A DNA stretch of 64,000 nucleotides from Phymatolithon calcareum (Eukaryota; Rhodophyta; Florideophyceae; Hapalidiales): positions 248,001 through 312,000 of the forward strand of contig OZ345378.1 in the NCBI GenBank assembly GCA_977006965.1, in the 5' to 3' direction. Positions 43,337 to 53,569 of the stretch are shown here, piece after piece. Each line of letters begins with the position of its first letter. Positions within the stretch are counted from its first letter, which is position 1. The translations under genes and the position numbers were made by a program. The notes below the pieces were generated by a model. It ran no database searches, was not told the origin of the DNA, and was given only the letters and a program-made list of their open reading frames with translations.

Positions 43337-44170
43337 GCTCTATTACGCACTGCGACAGTCTCATACAACTCAGTGGAGAGAAACCACTTCGTCATTGCGA
43401 AAATTTCATACTGCTCTTAAGTAGGAATGGGGAAGTAAAACCAGTTTTTGACAGGATCTAGCGTTCTTGATCACTTGTTCCGTTGTTTTAGGGCATGTAT
43501 TCTCATCTCTATCGCGTTGCTAAATAGTTTTTGGCAGAGCCTTTAGAACTGGAAATGTAACAATAATAAAATTGTAAGGGCAATACATGGCATGATTAGG
43601 GTTCATAGCTTCTTTCAACGGACTGTGAAGAATTAGCCTTCGCATGAAGACAATTAGAGAAGATCTTGTCCAGTAACTCATGGAGAAACTTATAATTTAT
43701 GAGGCGAAATCTCGACAATTCACATGTATAACTAGATAGCCGAGAAGCTATGATAAGTGCAATCACTACAATAACTACATAAGTATGAAATGAAGCTTGA
43801 GATGTCATAAAAAAGTCAACTTCTTTATAGTACGGCTCATATTGGAGTAGTCAGGAAATTACTAAAATAACCACGTGGTTTGCCATATTTACTAAAATGA
43901 CCACGAAACACCAGTGGTGTTATGACTTTTTTTTCAATTGAACTTTATTTAAAAGCCTCACAATCTTACGAATAAACCGGCAAGGCTTCCTCAGTTGCTA
44001 CCATCCAGTGTGTAGACCGTTGAAACCTACCGTCTGCCATAGGCGGTGGGGATAATTTGGAACCTAGATCGTCCTACCTACTATGTAGTGTTCTTGTGGA
44101 TTCGCTACTGGAGTTCCCGCTAATAGGCTTAGTGTCCTACGGGACCTCTACGTAACTTCTCGTTCTTGAT

Positions 44171-44581
44171 TCAGGGCAGTTCTTCTTCGTTTTCCATGCA
44201 CTCGATGATGGTCTTGCTTAATAGCAAGAGCTCGTTAAGTGCTTTCTCGGTGTACAGTCTTTTGTCTCCTTTCAGTTCATATCCTGACAGATTGTTTTCC
44301 AGCGTTTCCATATGCTGTCGAGCTTGGTTTCCAAATTTTTCCACCATGCTTGTTGTCGACAACTGCGGAAATCTTCCGTAGATGTACTGAAGCGCTAATT
44401 GCCTGAACTTCACCTTCGGGAGTTTGATTATTGCTGGTAGTTCTCTCGTCTTGTCATACGGGATTCTCCTCTTCCTCTTCAATTCGAGGCGATCTCCTTC
44501 CATTGTAAGGAATTTTGATCTATGGATCATTTGACCCGGGGGACACTTGGTGGACATGCGATTCCAGGCCCTCAGGGCCAT
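44171..44581 (-). CDS. Unrecognised protein of the 43.85-kb TIR element
   Basis: 136 residues from the ATG at 44581 (another in-frame ATG is 8 codons in). Basic N-terminal half (ELKRKRRIPYDKTRELPAI, KLPKVKFRQLALQYIYGRFP), then a charged helical half (GNQARQHMETLENNLSGYEL, EKALNELLLLSKTIIE) ending in an acidic tail. It could be a small DNA-binding or coiled-coil protein. I know no family with this pattern. It is transcribed away from the 304-codon frame, with 267 bp between the starts. Confidence 0.45.
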   Translation of the reverse strand: MALRAWNRMSTKCPPGQMIHRSKFLTMEGDRLELKRKRRIPYDKTRELPAIIKLPKVKFRQLALQYIYGRFPQLSTTSMVEKFGNQARQHMETLENNLSGYELKGDKRLYTEKALNELLLLSKTIIECMENEEELP

Positions 44582-44848
44582 TGCGGGGACACTCCATAAT
44601 ATGGACTTTGATCACACACTTTTCAAAAAAGGAGGTAATTTTAAGCAAAAGGATATAAATGTTTCTAGACCGGGGAAATAATTCGTAGATTTTAGATTTT
44701 ATGTTAGAAGGGAACTTGACCCAAACAGCTCTGTCCCTTGCGCAAATGCCGTTCAATTTCTACTGTAAACGCACTACTTTCGGTATGCATAGCATCACTG
44801 AGGCTAACCCTTCCGCGCCTCTGCCGCAATCTTCTCCAATCACGAAAA

Positions 44849-45763
44849 ATGTCAAGTGCTAGCGAGCCCGGGAATTCCCAAGTAGTCCCTCAGCAATGGA
44901 GGTTGCAGCCGCTCGGTCAGTATGTACCGGATAAGCGGATGAACGCGGTCATTTCCCAAAGGGGGAACATGGTTATTTCTGTATGGCGAGACTATGACCT
45001 CGCACGCGCTCGAATGAATTCCACTTCAAATGAAGAACACTCGGATTGGTTTGGAAGTTCTTTTGATGGACCGCTATGGCTCTCCATTGGAGTCGACAAA
45101 AAAACTGGGCAGTTGAGACCCCCGATCGCGAATGTACCGTCGCGTATTTGTTCAGCCGAGGATATGGGACGGGGTGCAAACGCTGTGAATCAAGTTGTCA
45201 ATAACTTTATATCCGTCATTGCTGAGTCGAGGCGAGTCCAAATTGAACCGTCTCAGCACTCCAAAGGGACGTTTCAACAGAAAAGCCTAACGCCCCTCGT
45301 TCAGAAGTTAAGTAACTCAAAAGCAGGCAATCCTACCAAGAACAACTTCAGCATTCCGCTGAGAACAACGGTGGTACGTGATGTCATCAGACAGTGGGTA
45401 ACATCTGATTCCATGGAAGGTGTACACAAGCCCATGATGAGATGGACCGTTGCGGAGAGAAACAGTGGTGACAGAGGAACGTTGACAGCAAATGAAAAAA
45501 GCCGCAGGCGTCGCCAATTTTCAAGACGGAAGGTTATTTCTATTGTTTTTCTGCACGTTACTCAAAGCATTTCCGCACAAGACTACGAGAAGTCTTTCAC
45601 TTCACTTACCGAGAAAAACAAATTGCGAGCAAATTACAAAAAATCGTCTAAATACAACGCCAAGCACCATGTGCTGGCAATGTACAAAGATCAAGATAGC
45701 TGGATTCGCCTAGCTGATCAAGCTCTGATGAGGGCTCAAGTGAAACAAGCCATTGGAATTTAG
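44849..45763 (+). CDS. Unrecognised 304-residue protein of the 43.85-kb TIR element
   Basis: Start at the ATG of MSSASEPGNSQ (44849); the frame is open upstream only from a TTG. Features: QQWRLQPLGQYVPDKRMNAV, ISVWRDYDLARARMN, an internal hydrophilic stretch, LRTTVVRDVIRQWVTSDS, a strongly basic cluster KSRRRRQFSRRK (nuclear-localisation-like) and a charged C-terminus SKYNAKHHVLAMYKDQD. The composition is balanced and the frame unbroken, so it was under selection until recently. I see no DDE triad layout, zinc finger, HUH or tyrosine-recombinase motif, so its role in the element is unknown. Confidence 0.5.
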   Translation: MSSASEPGNSQVVPQQWRLQPLGQYVPDKRMNAVISQRGNMVISVWRDYDLARARMNSTSNEEHSDWFGSSFDGPLWLSIGVDKKTGQLRPPIANVPSRICSAEDMGRGANAVNQVVNNFISVIAESRRVQIEPSQHSKGTFQQKSLTPLVQKLSNSKAGNPTKNNFSIPLRTTVVRDVIRQWVTSDSMEGVHKPMMRWTVAERNSGDRGTLTANEKSRRRRQFSRRKVISIVFLHVTQSISAQDYEKSFTSLTEKNKLRANYKKSSKYNAKHHVLAMYKDQDSWIRLADQALMRAQVKQAIGI

Positions 45764-45949
45764 ATCGACGACATTACCTCCATTAAATTTTCTGAGAAAC
45801 TCCTCGTAACGAATGGCCAAGAAGTCCTCTGAGGGGCAAACATATGGCACTTTACTCCCCACACTGGAATGCTAAAAGAGTATGGTCACGAACCCAGGGG
45901 TTTCCGATGATGTCTGGGATCCTAACATTGCTTTCTCAGCTGTTGCTGA

Positions 45950-46312
45950 AAGGCACACAAGGGATTAGGAGTTGCAAAACACCTTCGTACTGCAATCATT
46001 CCTGGGGCCACAGGATTTATGACGTAACTTTTCCCTGGGATCCCAGGATTTGTGTACAAGATTCCCTGGGACCCCAGGATATATCTATGCACCGTTTCCT
46101 GGTATCCCAGGTATTCAGATCAACACGCGTTACTCTATGATCAAGGCACACAAGGGCTTAGGAGTTGCAAAACACCTTCGTACTGCAATCATTCCTGGGG
46201 CCACAGGATTTATGACATAACTTTTCCCTGGGATCCCAGGATTTGTGTACAAAGATTCCCTGGGACCCCAGGATATATCTATGCACCGTTTCCTGGTATC
46301 CCAGGTATTCGC
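45950..46312 (+). repeat. 193-bp tandem duplication of a short-palindrome array
   Basis: Two copies (about 45950-46142 and 46143-46312). Each contains four near-palindromes with the consensus CCTGGGATCCCAGG at 46001, 46034, 46065, 46098 and again at 46194, 46227, 46259, 46292, i.e. every 31-34 bp. A ninth, the 18-bp perfect palindrome CACCTGGGATCCCAGGTG, stands alone at 46528-46545. Confidence 0.85.
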
Positions 46313-46794
46313 AGTCCGACAATTGATGGACACAGGGATGCACTAGAATAGTGCAGTAGCAAAGTGCACGGTTCTAGTAGCGTTAACCATCAAGGCACTC
46401 TGTCCAAATCTTAGTCCATTTCTGGACTCAAATTTTAAAGTGTGACTTTTCGAAATTAGGTGGCCGCTTGTCGAAAACAGCGAAAGGTGCGGCTATATCT
46501 GCTGCCTCAGATGTTGAGAACAAATTACACCTGGGATCCCAGGTGCAAAGTCCAAAACGCCCGGCCAAGTTTATCCCCCGCGGACGACGTGGGATCTGGA
46601 AATCGTGGACTATGAGCAGATCTTCGCACATCCCACTTATGATCGCTTTTGCGCGTCCGTCAAAAAAATAAGTAAAAATATTTATTTTACACTCGCAAAG
46701 ACGTGTTCCAATTTCTCAATTATATCTTGTCCCCCGCGGGGCGAAATGTGTCCCCCGCATCGGAGATCTAAGCATTTCGGCAGACAGTGGTGTT

Positions 46795-47055
46795 ATGACA
46801 TTGCTCTGTTCTGTCAGCATTGTGCAAGTGGGGCAGCTGATTTTTGCCGGGCCAGAAAATAACTTATCTATTGGCAAAATGAAATCTAAGAGGGCCATTG
46901 GGGCTGCAAAAGTTCCATACATGACCGCTTATTATGCCTTGGTTTGTTACATACAGTATCCCGCACGTGATGGGCCTTTGCTCGGTGAACGCGCTATGTC
47001 ATGGATGCGAAAGCCACATGGAGACTCTTGGTTGGATGAGCCCATTTTTGAGTGA
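46795..47055 (+). CDS. Short unrecognised frame near the right end of the TIR element
   Basis: 86 codons from an ATG: hydrophobic start, then KMKSKRAIGAAKVPYMTAYY, and a charged end WMRKPHGDSWLDEPIFE. Could be an exon of a longer element gene, since other short frames follow to 47370, but no clear splice pair was found. Confidence 0.25.
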   Translation: MTLLCSVSIVQVGQLIFAGPENNLSIGKMKSKRAIGAAKVPYMTAYYALVCYIQYPARDGPLLGERAMSWMRKPHGDSWLDEPIFE

Positions 47056-47483
47056 CAAAATAGCTGTGAAACGCGATTTTGTCCTGCGAAAATTTCGAAT
47101 CTCTATACATTAAGTGCACCACGGGTGCACAAAGCTAACTTTCCAATAGGCTAAGACGCGAAGACAGCGGAGACAGAAATTTGTGTTGGATTTGCCGTCA
47201 TCCAAAAATTGAAGGAAAGTTTGCTGTCTTCGCGAAAAGATAGGGTAGACAGACCATTATTTGCAAAACAATTTCGTAAAAGATGAGAAAACCAAGAAGT
47301 GTAAAGAATACTTTCGGGCTACGGCACCTCATATCACTGTAAATGGGCACAAGGTACGAACGGACCTAGAAACTGGACCGTGAGCGCAGTGCTGACAGAA
47401 ATGACCGATATCATAATACCACATGTGCCTCGTGCTCATTTTAGTAAATACAGCAAACTACATGGTCATTTTAGTAATTTCCT

Positions 47484-48191
47484 CTTTCAAAAATATACGG
47501 TACAGCTCAGAACGTTATTGAATATCGCTTTAAAATTGATTACTTTTCCCATAAGTGAAATTCATTCAATCTAGCCGCAAAGCACTCTGCAGAAGAGCCA
47601 ATATGGCCTCGAGGGCAAGATTGGATGACTCCAGGAAACAGAAATTTCTTTTTTTGTATTCAGAACATTTCACGCTTTTCGCTGTGAAGTCACGTTTTAT
47701 GTACACACAAATAGAGATAAGGTCAATGATTGTCTCTCGATCGAAGTCGATTTCAGCATGTGCACAAATTTCTTTTCCAGACCTGTTTATAGAGCTCCCT
47801 GGAAAAAATTAGTTGTCAGAAGTTGTTCGAAGCCCGCTGGCCATGCCACACCCTTCCTGTCAATAGAGCAGAGTTCGCTATGAAGTTGGAATTTGAGACC
47901 GAGAGAGCGGTGAAGCAGAGTGAGAAGCGTACTGCAGTTGGCGAATGAAACAGATATGTTGATGTGAGGGCCGTATCTTCAATTGTCTTCGTGACGCACC
48001 ATCGTCCTTCGGCCAAGTCTCGCGTCGTGGTATATAAATACCCGTCTTCTCTGCGTACTGCTCAATATAAGAGAGCCACTTCCCGTGTTCAAATCGTTTT
48101 TACGCACTTTCGAGAGACAACAATTGCTTTTCTGTGATATGAAGACGCTTTGGTTTACTTTTCTGTTCTTGATTGTATGGATGAGGACGTG
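47484..48191. other. Unassigned; TATA-like box before the solo LTR
   Basis: TATATAAATACCC near 48030 with a following G/C-balanced leader could be a promoter. No gene follows because the solo LTR begins at 48192. Confidence 0.3.
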
Positions 48192-48684
48192 TGTAGTTGT
48201 ATCGATGGGTGGCCTTGAGGCCTTGCTTTTTTGCGGCCATTACGGTCTTCAATGGCTTACACCCAGTGCCTTCGACCTCGCTGGCCTCTCCGGTTAGGGT
48301 TAGTTGTAGTATGATAGGACCGATTTGGTAGTATATGACGGGCTTTCGCTGCCGACCTTCAGTAAAAGGGGTAACACGTGTTTCGTCCAGATCAATCGTT
48401 TTCCGTTCCAACCTTCGCCGTCCTTTTGCCTCAGGAAAATCCTCGCGTACTATCTCAACTCTGCGCCGTCGGTCAAGCCTCGGTCCTCGGATCCTCGCCC
48501 TTGTGTTTGCGTACGGACGTTGGTGTCCTCTCGCGATTGGACCCCAAGTCCGTGCATGTGTTGTTGATTGCTCTGCCACTAGCCTCCATCGGGAGAGACC
48601 TTTCGCTAGAGCCTTGCACGGCCTTTCCGACCAATCGTTCCCGGACTGCTCCGTGGCGAATATCTGCCGATCTGCGCCATCACA
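48192..48684 (+). mobile_element. Solo LTR, copy 2 (TSD ACGTG)
   Basis: 493 bp from TGTAGTTGTATCGATGGG to GCCATCACA, flanked by ACGTG on both sides (48187-48191 and 48685-48689). It aligns throughout with 22693-23189 (for example GGCCTTGAGGCCTTGCTTTT, GATTGGACCCCAAGTCCGTG, CATCGGGAGAGACC). It has the same orientation and a different insertion site. Confidence 0.92.
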
Positions 48685-50854
48685 ACGTGTATGCCTTGGA
48701 GATTCAAGCGAGGCCAATGACAAGTAAGATTATGCCTCCAATGTGGGGTGGAAATGTACAGTAGAGACTGATATCTCGGCGGCCTCCACTGGATTTTGGC
48801 CGCTTCCACTGTTTTATAGCGTAGATGGTATTGGCGCACGAGAAGGGCATATCACGCGCGAAGGGCTTTAATGATCTACAGAAACAGGTCATTGGCTGTT
48901 TGATACGTTGCTGGGAAGGGAAATCTGAAACTGGCAACTGGTCTGGAAAACGAAGGCGCAACAATTTGCGCAGGGGAACATAATAGCAGAGAGGGAGAAA
49001 AAGAGATAGAAAGAGAAGGGGAAGAGGCCTGTGAAGGTTCACGGTGTTGTGAAAAGAGTAAATGAAGCACGCTCTTTTCTGCAACAATCTAAGTTGATTC
49101 GATCCTCCAGTCTTCCTGAACATAAGCGAGCCAAACAGAGCAGACTGCCACGTCCGGAAACGAATGTGGTCAGCTCGTAGCTTCACGGTGCGGCTATTGA
49201 AACGTGCTGACAGTCGAAGCACTTTCGGATTCCTGAGGTCGCCGCGACGAAAGAACGGAGATTGCTCCTGTGACTGACTGTCGATTTCATATTTTCCGTA
49301 TTTTTAAAGTAAATCCAATTTCCGGAATCTCCCAATTACGAACTCTGGAATACTACGTGCTCTCCCTTTGTGTCGCATCCTAAAAATGAAAGGAATTCCG
49401 ATCTCACAAAGCCCTCTCCCTTCTATGCACTGAAAGAGAAAATTAGACCTAAGAAATTTGTTGGAAGCTAGAACACGATGCATAGATACTCGCGCATGCC
49501 TTGCAAACGCTTCAGTGGAAGAAGGAAGATGGTGTCAATATATCTCTTTCGAAACCATGTAGCATCGCAGAGACCAACGAGCCTTGATTCTTTCCGACGA
49601 TGGTTGCCACTAGAAACGCACGCGAAGGAATGTGCGGGAGTACTAGACGTGAATGCAGATTCGTATAGAGTTCCGTAGGAGATCGGATCCATCAAAGACT
49701 CGGGTTCAGTATATATTTATTCCGATGATGTTTCATCCATCTCGCTGAGAGAAAGCGACGGGTGGCGATCGGGGTATGAATAGCAGAAGTACTTAGGGTG
49801 AAAAATTGGCAAGTAGGGCTCCTTGTGCGGTGCGTGATTCAGCCGATGCACAAACCGGCGTGTGGTGGAAGCACTTGCTGTCCAGGACTCAGATGGCGAC
49901 TCATAAAGAACTCCATCCGAGACCTGCCGCCTAAAGAAGCATTAGTGTAGCTCCGTTTCTTCGAGTGGGCGGACATTGGGCGATCAAAGCGGAAAAACAC
50001 CTATGCTATCGAAGATATCAGTTTTGCTGAGCTTCATATACTTCACAATAAATTTGCCAAAATCTCAAGAGCTCTAAGAGTCATTGAACTTCTCCATGAC
50101 GCCAAGAGGGTCGTAGGACATCCATAATCCCGCAGACATGGACCGCGCGGTCGTGACAGTGTCCGCAGACACGGTCTCCAAACATATTTCGACTCGGCAG
50201 AAAATTAAAGTCATGCATAGCGCTCTGGAACACTCACTGTCATGCACTGCGATTTGTGTCTGTCACATGGCAAGATAAGTCGCTCTCGGAAGCTCAAAGC
50301 GCCTTTGACCGTGTCACATACAGTCATCTGCGCGGTGACAAAACAAGCCGATTTCTGCACTTTTATTAGAGACGGGCATTTCGAAGGTTTCAGAAAACTT
50401 TGTTACTTACCCTCGCTCATTCCGAGTCTGAACGTTCCCTCAAAACTAGACGAAAGTATTCTCATTTCATTTTTTTGCTCAAAAAATTGAAATGAGAATA
50501 CTCCTCTGCAGAGGAGTTTTTCCGCGACATTTTCCAAAACGAGTTCTGTTCCTACCCAATTATATACTGCCATAACAGGAAACATCCAATGAGTGTCCAT
50601 AATTTACCATTTTAAAATTAATGTCTGACATGTGGAGGTTCCAGCTTTCTCTCCGCCACACATATTTTGATAGTTGCTCCCATCATCAAAAACACGATAT
50701 AGTCGACTTTTTCTATTTAACATAAAATTTCTGGTGCATCACGCGAGCAATTTAGTTTTTCAAGTTTAGGCCACATATTCGTTTCATCGTGCTCCTCCGC
50801 AGCCTAGCGCACCTGCACCATCATCTACCGACAAGGACGCGACTCGCGCCAGCA
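48685..50854. other. No recognisable gene
   Basis: Only short frames without motifs. The last 250 bp are the 5' flank of the lipase gene. Confidence 0.35.
50455..50516. repeat. Perfect 15-bp stem hairpin followed by a 16-bp palindrome
   Basis: AGTATTCTCATTTCA / TGAAATGAGAATACT (50455-50502) around an AT loop, immediately followed by CTCCTCTGCAGAGGAG (50501-50516). Confidence 0.75.
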
Positions 50855-53569
50855 ATGGCGGGGCATTACGCCCCGCACGGCGGAAACATATGGGCATCGG
50901 CCCGCCTGCGCGGCGCCTCGCGTTCAAATGCCGCACCAGTGGGTCCAGCCAGCGCAGCAGGCTCTGCACCTGGCTCGCCGGCGCTACCGCCGCGCACCGG
51001 AGCATCCACCATCCCTGGTGCCCGCGCCGTCAAACGATGGCTGAACACGAGTGGAGCGCCTGGAGCGGTGCGTCTACTCCTGTCCCTCAGCCCACGCGTT
51101 CTGCCCGGTGAGCCGGTCGTCGTCCCACAACGCACTGCCACAATTCCGGCCCCTCGTCCGTGGAGCGCCTGGGCTGCCGCCCTGCGGGTCGCGTTCTGGA
51201 TGTTTTTTGTTACTGCCGCATTACTGCGTTGGTTGCGACGCATCCGTGAGCGTCTCGCGCGCAATTGGGGCGCTGTACAGCGACGCCGTGTTCTACTTGA
51301 CCGCCTTGATTGTGCTCGCGACTACAACGAATGGGTCTCCGCCGCCGCGCAGCTGGACGTCATTGAGGGCCGTGCGCGATGGAAGAATGACACGCATCCA
51401 GCAAGAGGCGCAGACTGTCCAGACTGTCAGGAGAAAGACCCTTGTCCTGGGAACTCGTCTAAAGCTCCTGACCCTCGCTCATTCGCCGCGACTCGTGCGG
51501 TCACCGCAGTGTGTGATTTGGAAATGGTACGTGCAAAGCTTGTCGAGCTAGCTAAGCTACATGAAAAAGGCGATGTGCGTGGATTGGCCTTTGCGCTACG
51601 AGCGAGCTTGCTAAGGAATTATGCGGGCATTTGCCACCCCGAGCTCAGTGCGCAATCGCGTGTCGGCACCAAACGAATTGTGGAGGACTACGTCAACGTT
51701 GTATCGTATCTGCTGGCGTTTATCGCCCAGTCGGAGTCTGTTGGAGGGCAGTGGAAACACAGTCGTGTCGCTGGGGGATTGAATTCAGCTCCCTCGTCCA
51801 TGCCAGGCACTCCGCCCCTTCTTTCTTTGAGGAGCCCGGCAGAGCTCACCATTCCGCGTCTTCTGCCAAGGTCTGAAGCCGCCGCGGCGGAGCGGGTATG
51901 TGGCAGCGGTATGGGTGAGGACGTGAAACTGCTGTCCGTGGAAAACAAGTTGCTCATGTTCAACGAAGCGCGAATCGCTTATGGGCGCACCGCGCTCATG
52001 CTATCCGGCGGCGCTTCTATGGGCATTCACCATCTGGGTGTTGTAAAAGCGCTCTTAGATCAGAATTTGATGCCGAAAGTGGTCTGCGGTACATCTGCTG
52101 GTGCCCTCGTCGCGTCGATCGTTGGTATCTTCGAGGATGTGGAACTCATGGAAATCATAGAGTCGGACGAACTATTGAATCCTATTACGCAGAAGCCGTT
52201 CTCGTTTCGCTACTTTGACGAGCACACGAGCATCTTTCGCCGAATCCGCCGCTTCCTCCGCACAGGCGTCATCCAAGACGTTCGCATGCTGCAGGACTGC
52301 CTACGTCGCAATTATGGTGATATAACTTTTCAAGAGGCGTATATGCGCACTCGTCGCATTCTGAACATTACCGTGTGCCCCGTTCGTGCATCTTCTGACC
52401 CGCCAATGCTGCTCAATTACCTAACTGCGCCCCACGTGCTTGTCTGGTCAGCTGCATCGGCCTCTTGCGCCCTACCGTTCGTCTTCGCGCCAGTGGAGCT
52501 CGTGGCAAAGGGGTATGACGGGCGGCTTGTGCCCTACCACCCGCATGGGGTGCGATGGATCGACGGGTCTATCACTTCTGACATTCCGCTAGCACGAATT
52601 GGGGAGCTATTTAATGTGAATCATTTTATCGTGTCGCAGACAAACCCGCACGTGATACCGCGCGGAATGCCGCTGCTAAAGACTCGGCTCGTCATGCTGC
52701 TCAAGTCTGAATTCCAATTCCGTTATTGGCAGGCTTTGCAACTTAATCTTGTCCCGCGGGTCATTTCCACTATCTTCCCGCATTTCTTGCAGCCATACGA
52801 AGGCGACATTACCATAATGCCTGAAGTGAGCCTAGCCGATCTGCGACGTCTCCTCCGTAACCCCACTTTGCGGGTCGTTAAGCATTGTATTGAGAGAGGG
52901 GAACGGCAAACGTTTCCATTTCTAGACCGCATTCGTCGTCAATGTGTTATTGAAAAAGCGCTGGATGCGTCTGTCGAGCACGTTGCGCGAACTTCATCGA
53001 AGCGCTCCGACCAACCCTTCCCATCTAGCGCCCCGGTTGGTGCCCCAGCAGGTGCGCTCACGATCAAACGAGGAAACTCTTTCTTCGGACGTGTCCCTTC
53101 TTGGCTGTGGCTTGACGCCGGCTCGCTGCTTAGCAGCGGTCCAGTGTCCGCAGTTGCTAGTCGAATTTCCGGTATTGCTGGCGGTGCATCATCAGTTGCA
53201 CCGCGCGTGGATGACGATCAAGAGCGCTCGCATGCTGTCGCTGACTCAGACCCCTGCGCGGATGCACTCGGCGAGGATATTTCGGTCGAGGCTGAGGTGC
53301 TGAAAACCCCACCGCCAGAGGAGCGAGGTCGCACCTGGGCAACCCGTATATATGGAGCGCGACATTCGGCCCGTAGCTCGCCGCGCCCAAAAAAGTTGAG
53401 CATCGACGAGGCGCAACAACGGTCACTGTCGGAATTGGAACAAAAGTGGCTAGATTTCGGAGTTACCGCACGCGCGGAGTGTGCGGCGGTTGATCTTGGT
53501 ATCACGCCATTGTCTGAGGAGCCTGTGTCCGACGGGTCAACAACAGAGGAGGATAGGGTTCTCTGTTAG
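50855..53569 (+). CDS. Patatin-like triacylglycerol lipase (SDP1/Tgl3-4-5 type)
   Basis: 904 residues, single exon, from the ATG at 50855 (upstream extension only from GTG). Plays the part of the storage-oil lipases of lipid droplets that release fatty acids from triacylglycerol. A hydrophobic segment lies near residues 108-124. The N-terminal SDP1-type domain contains LERVRAKL-like DLEMVRAKLVELAKLHEKGD, FALRASLLRNYAGICHPEL and SRVGTKRIVEDYVN. The patatin domain has the oxyanion glycine loop LSGGASMGIHHLGVVKAL, nucleophile elbow GTSAG (Ser414) and the dyad Asp in WIDGSITSDIPL (Asp570), followed by NHFIVSQTNPHVIPR as in SDP1. The C-terminal 200 residues are Ser/Pro-rich and probably disordered. 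All catalytic residues are present. A phospholipase side activity is possible in this family. Confidence 0.93.
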   Translation: MAGHYAPHGGNIWASARLRGASRSNAAPVGPASAAGSAPGSPALPPRTGASTIPGARAVKRWLNTSGAPGAVRLLLSLSPRVLPGEPVVVPQRTATIPAPRPWSAWAAALRVAFWMFFVTAALLRWLRRIRERLARNWGAVQRRRVLLDRLDCARDYNEWVSAAAQLDVIEGRARWKNDTHPARGADCPDCQEKDPCPGNSSKAPDPRSFAATRAVTAVCDLEMVRAKLVELAKLHEKGDVRGLAFALRASLLRNYAGICHPELSAQSRVGTKRIVEDYVNVVSYLLAFIAQSESVGGQWKHSRVAGGLNSAPSSMPGTPPLLSLRSPAELTIPRLLPRSEAAAAERVCGSGMGEDVKLLSVENKLLMFNEARIAYGRTALMLSGGASMGIHHLGVVKALLDQNLMPKVVCGTSAGALVASIVGIFEDVELMEIIESDELLNPITQKPFSFRYFDEHTSIFRRIRRFLRTGVIQDVRMLQDCLRRNYGDITFQEAYMRTRRILNITVCPVRASSDPPMLLNYLTAPHVLVWSAASASCALPFVFAPVELVAKGYDGRLVPYHPHGVRWIDGSITSDIPLARIGELFNVNHFIVSQTNPHVIPRGMPLLKTRLVMLLKSEFQFRYWQALQLNLVPRVISTIFPHFLQPYEGDITIMPEVSLADLRRLLRNPTLRVVKHCIERGERQTFPFLDRIRRQCVIEKALDASVEHVARTSSKRSDQPFPSSAPVGAPAGALTIKRGNSFFGRVPSWLWLDAGSLLSSGPVSAVASRISGIAGGASSVAPRVDDDQERSHAVADSDPCADALGEDISVEAEVLKTPPPEERGRTWATRIYGARHSARSSPRPKKLSIDEAQQRSLSELEQKWLDFGVTARAECAAVDLGITPLSEEPVSDGSTTEEDRVLC

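Larger units (their letters stand above)
40273..43798. repeat. Large palindrome (inverted duplication) containing two identical genes
   Basis: Left arm 40273-42065, right arm 42163-43798, with a 97-bp unique centre. Both arm ends are marked by AAGCTT. The coding parts are identical at nucleotide level (all six-frame translations coincide), near flanks differ at occasional bases, and outer arms (before about 40600 and after about 43650) differ more and contain indels. The left arm alone carries a 148-bp LINE insertion. The gradient suggests continuing gene conversion. Confidence 0.93.
43853..47483. mobile_element. Putative undescribed TIR transposon, 3.6 kb
   Basis: Inverted ends of about 75-80 bp: left AGGAAATTACTAAAAT from 43853, right the complement ending at 47483. 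Each end contains the word TACTAAAATGACCAC-like twice, separated by TTTGCCATAT, and ends inward with GTGGTGTTATGA. Inside are a 136-codon frame (-), a 304-codon frame (+), a duplicated block of short palindromes and an 86-codon frame. No known transposase signature was recognised. No convincing target duplication. Two diverged copies of the terminus lie at 39615 and 40088, so the ends belong to a family. Confidence 0.6.

Noticed and set aside
40273-43798. Palindrome as an assembly artefact
   Set aside because: Arms are not identical outside the genes and the left arm has a private LINE insertion with its own target duplication, so two real copies are more likely; long reads are still needed.
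45950-46545. Palindrome array as a CRISPR array
   Set aside because: Eukaryotic context, repeats of only 14 bp that vary between positions, and the spacers themselves are duplicated as part of a 193-bp unit.
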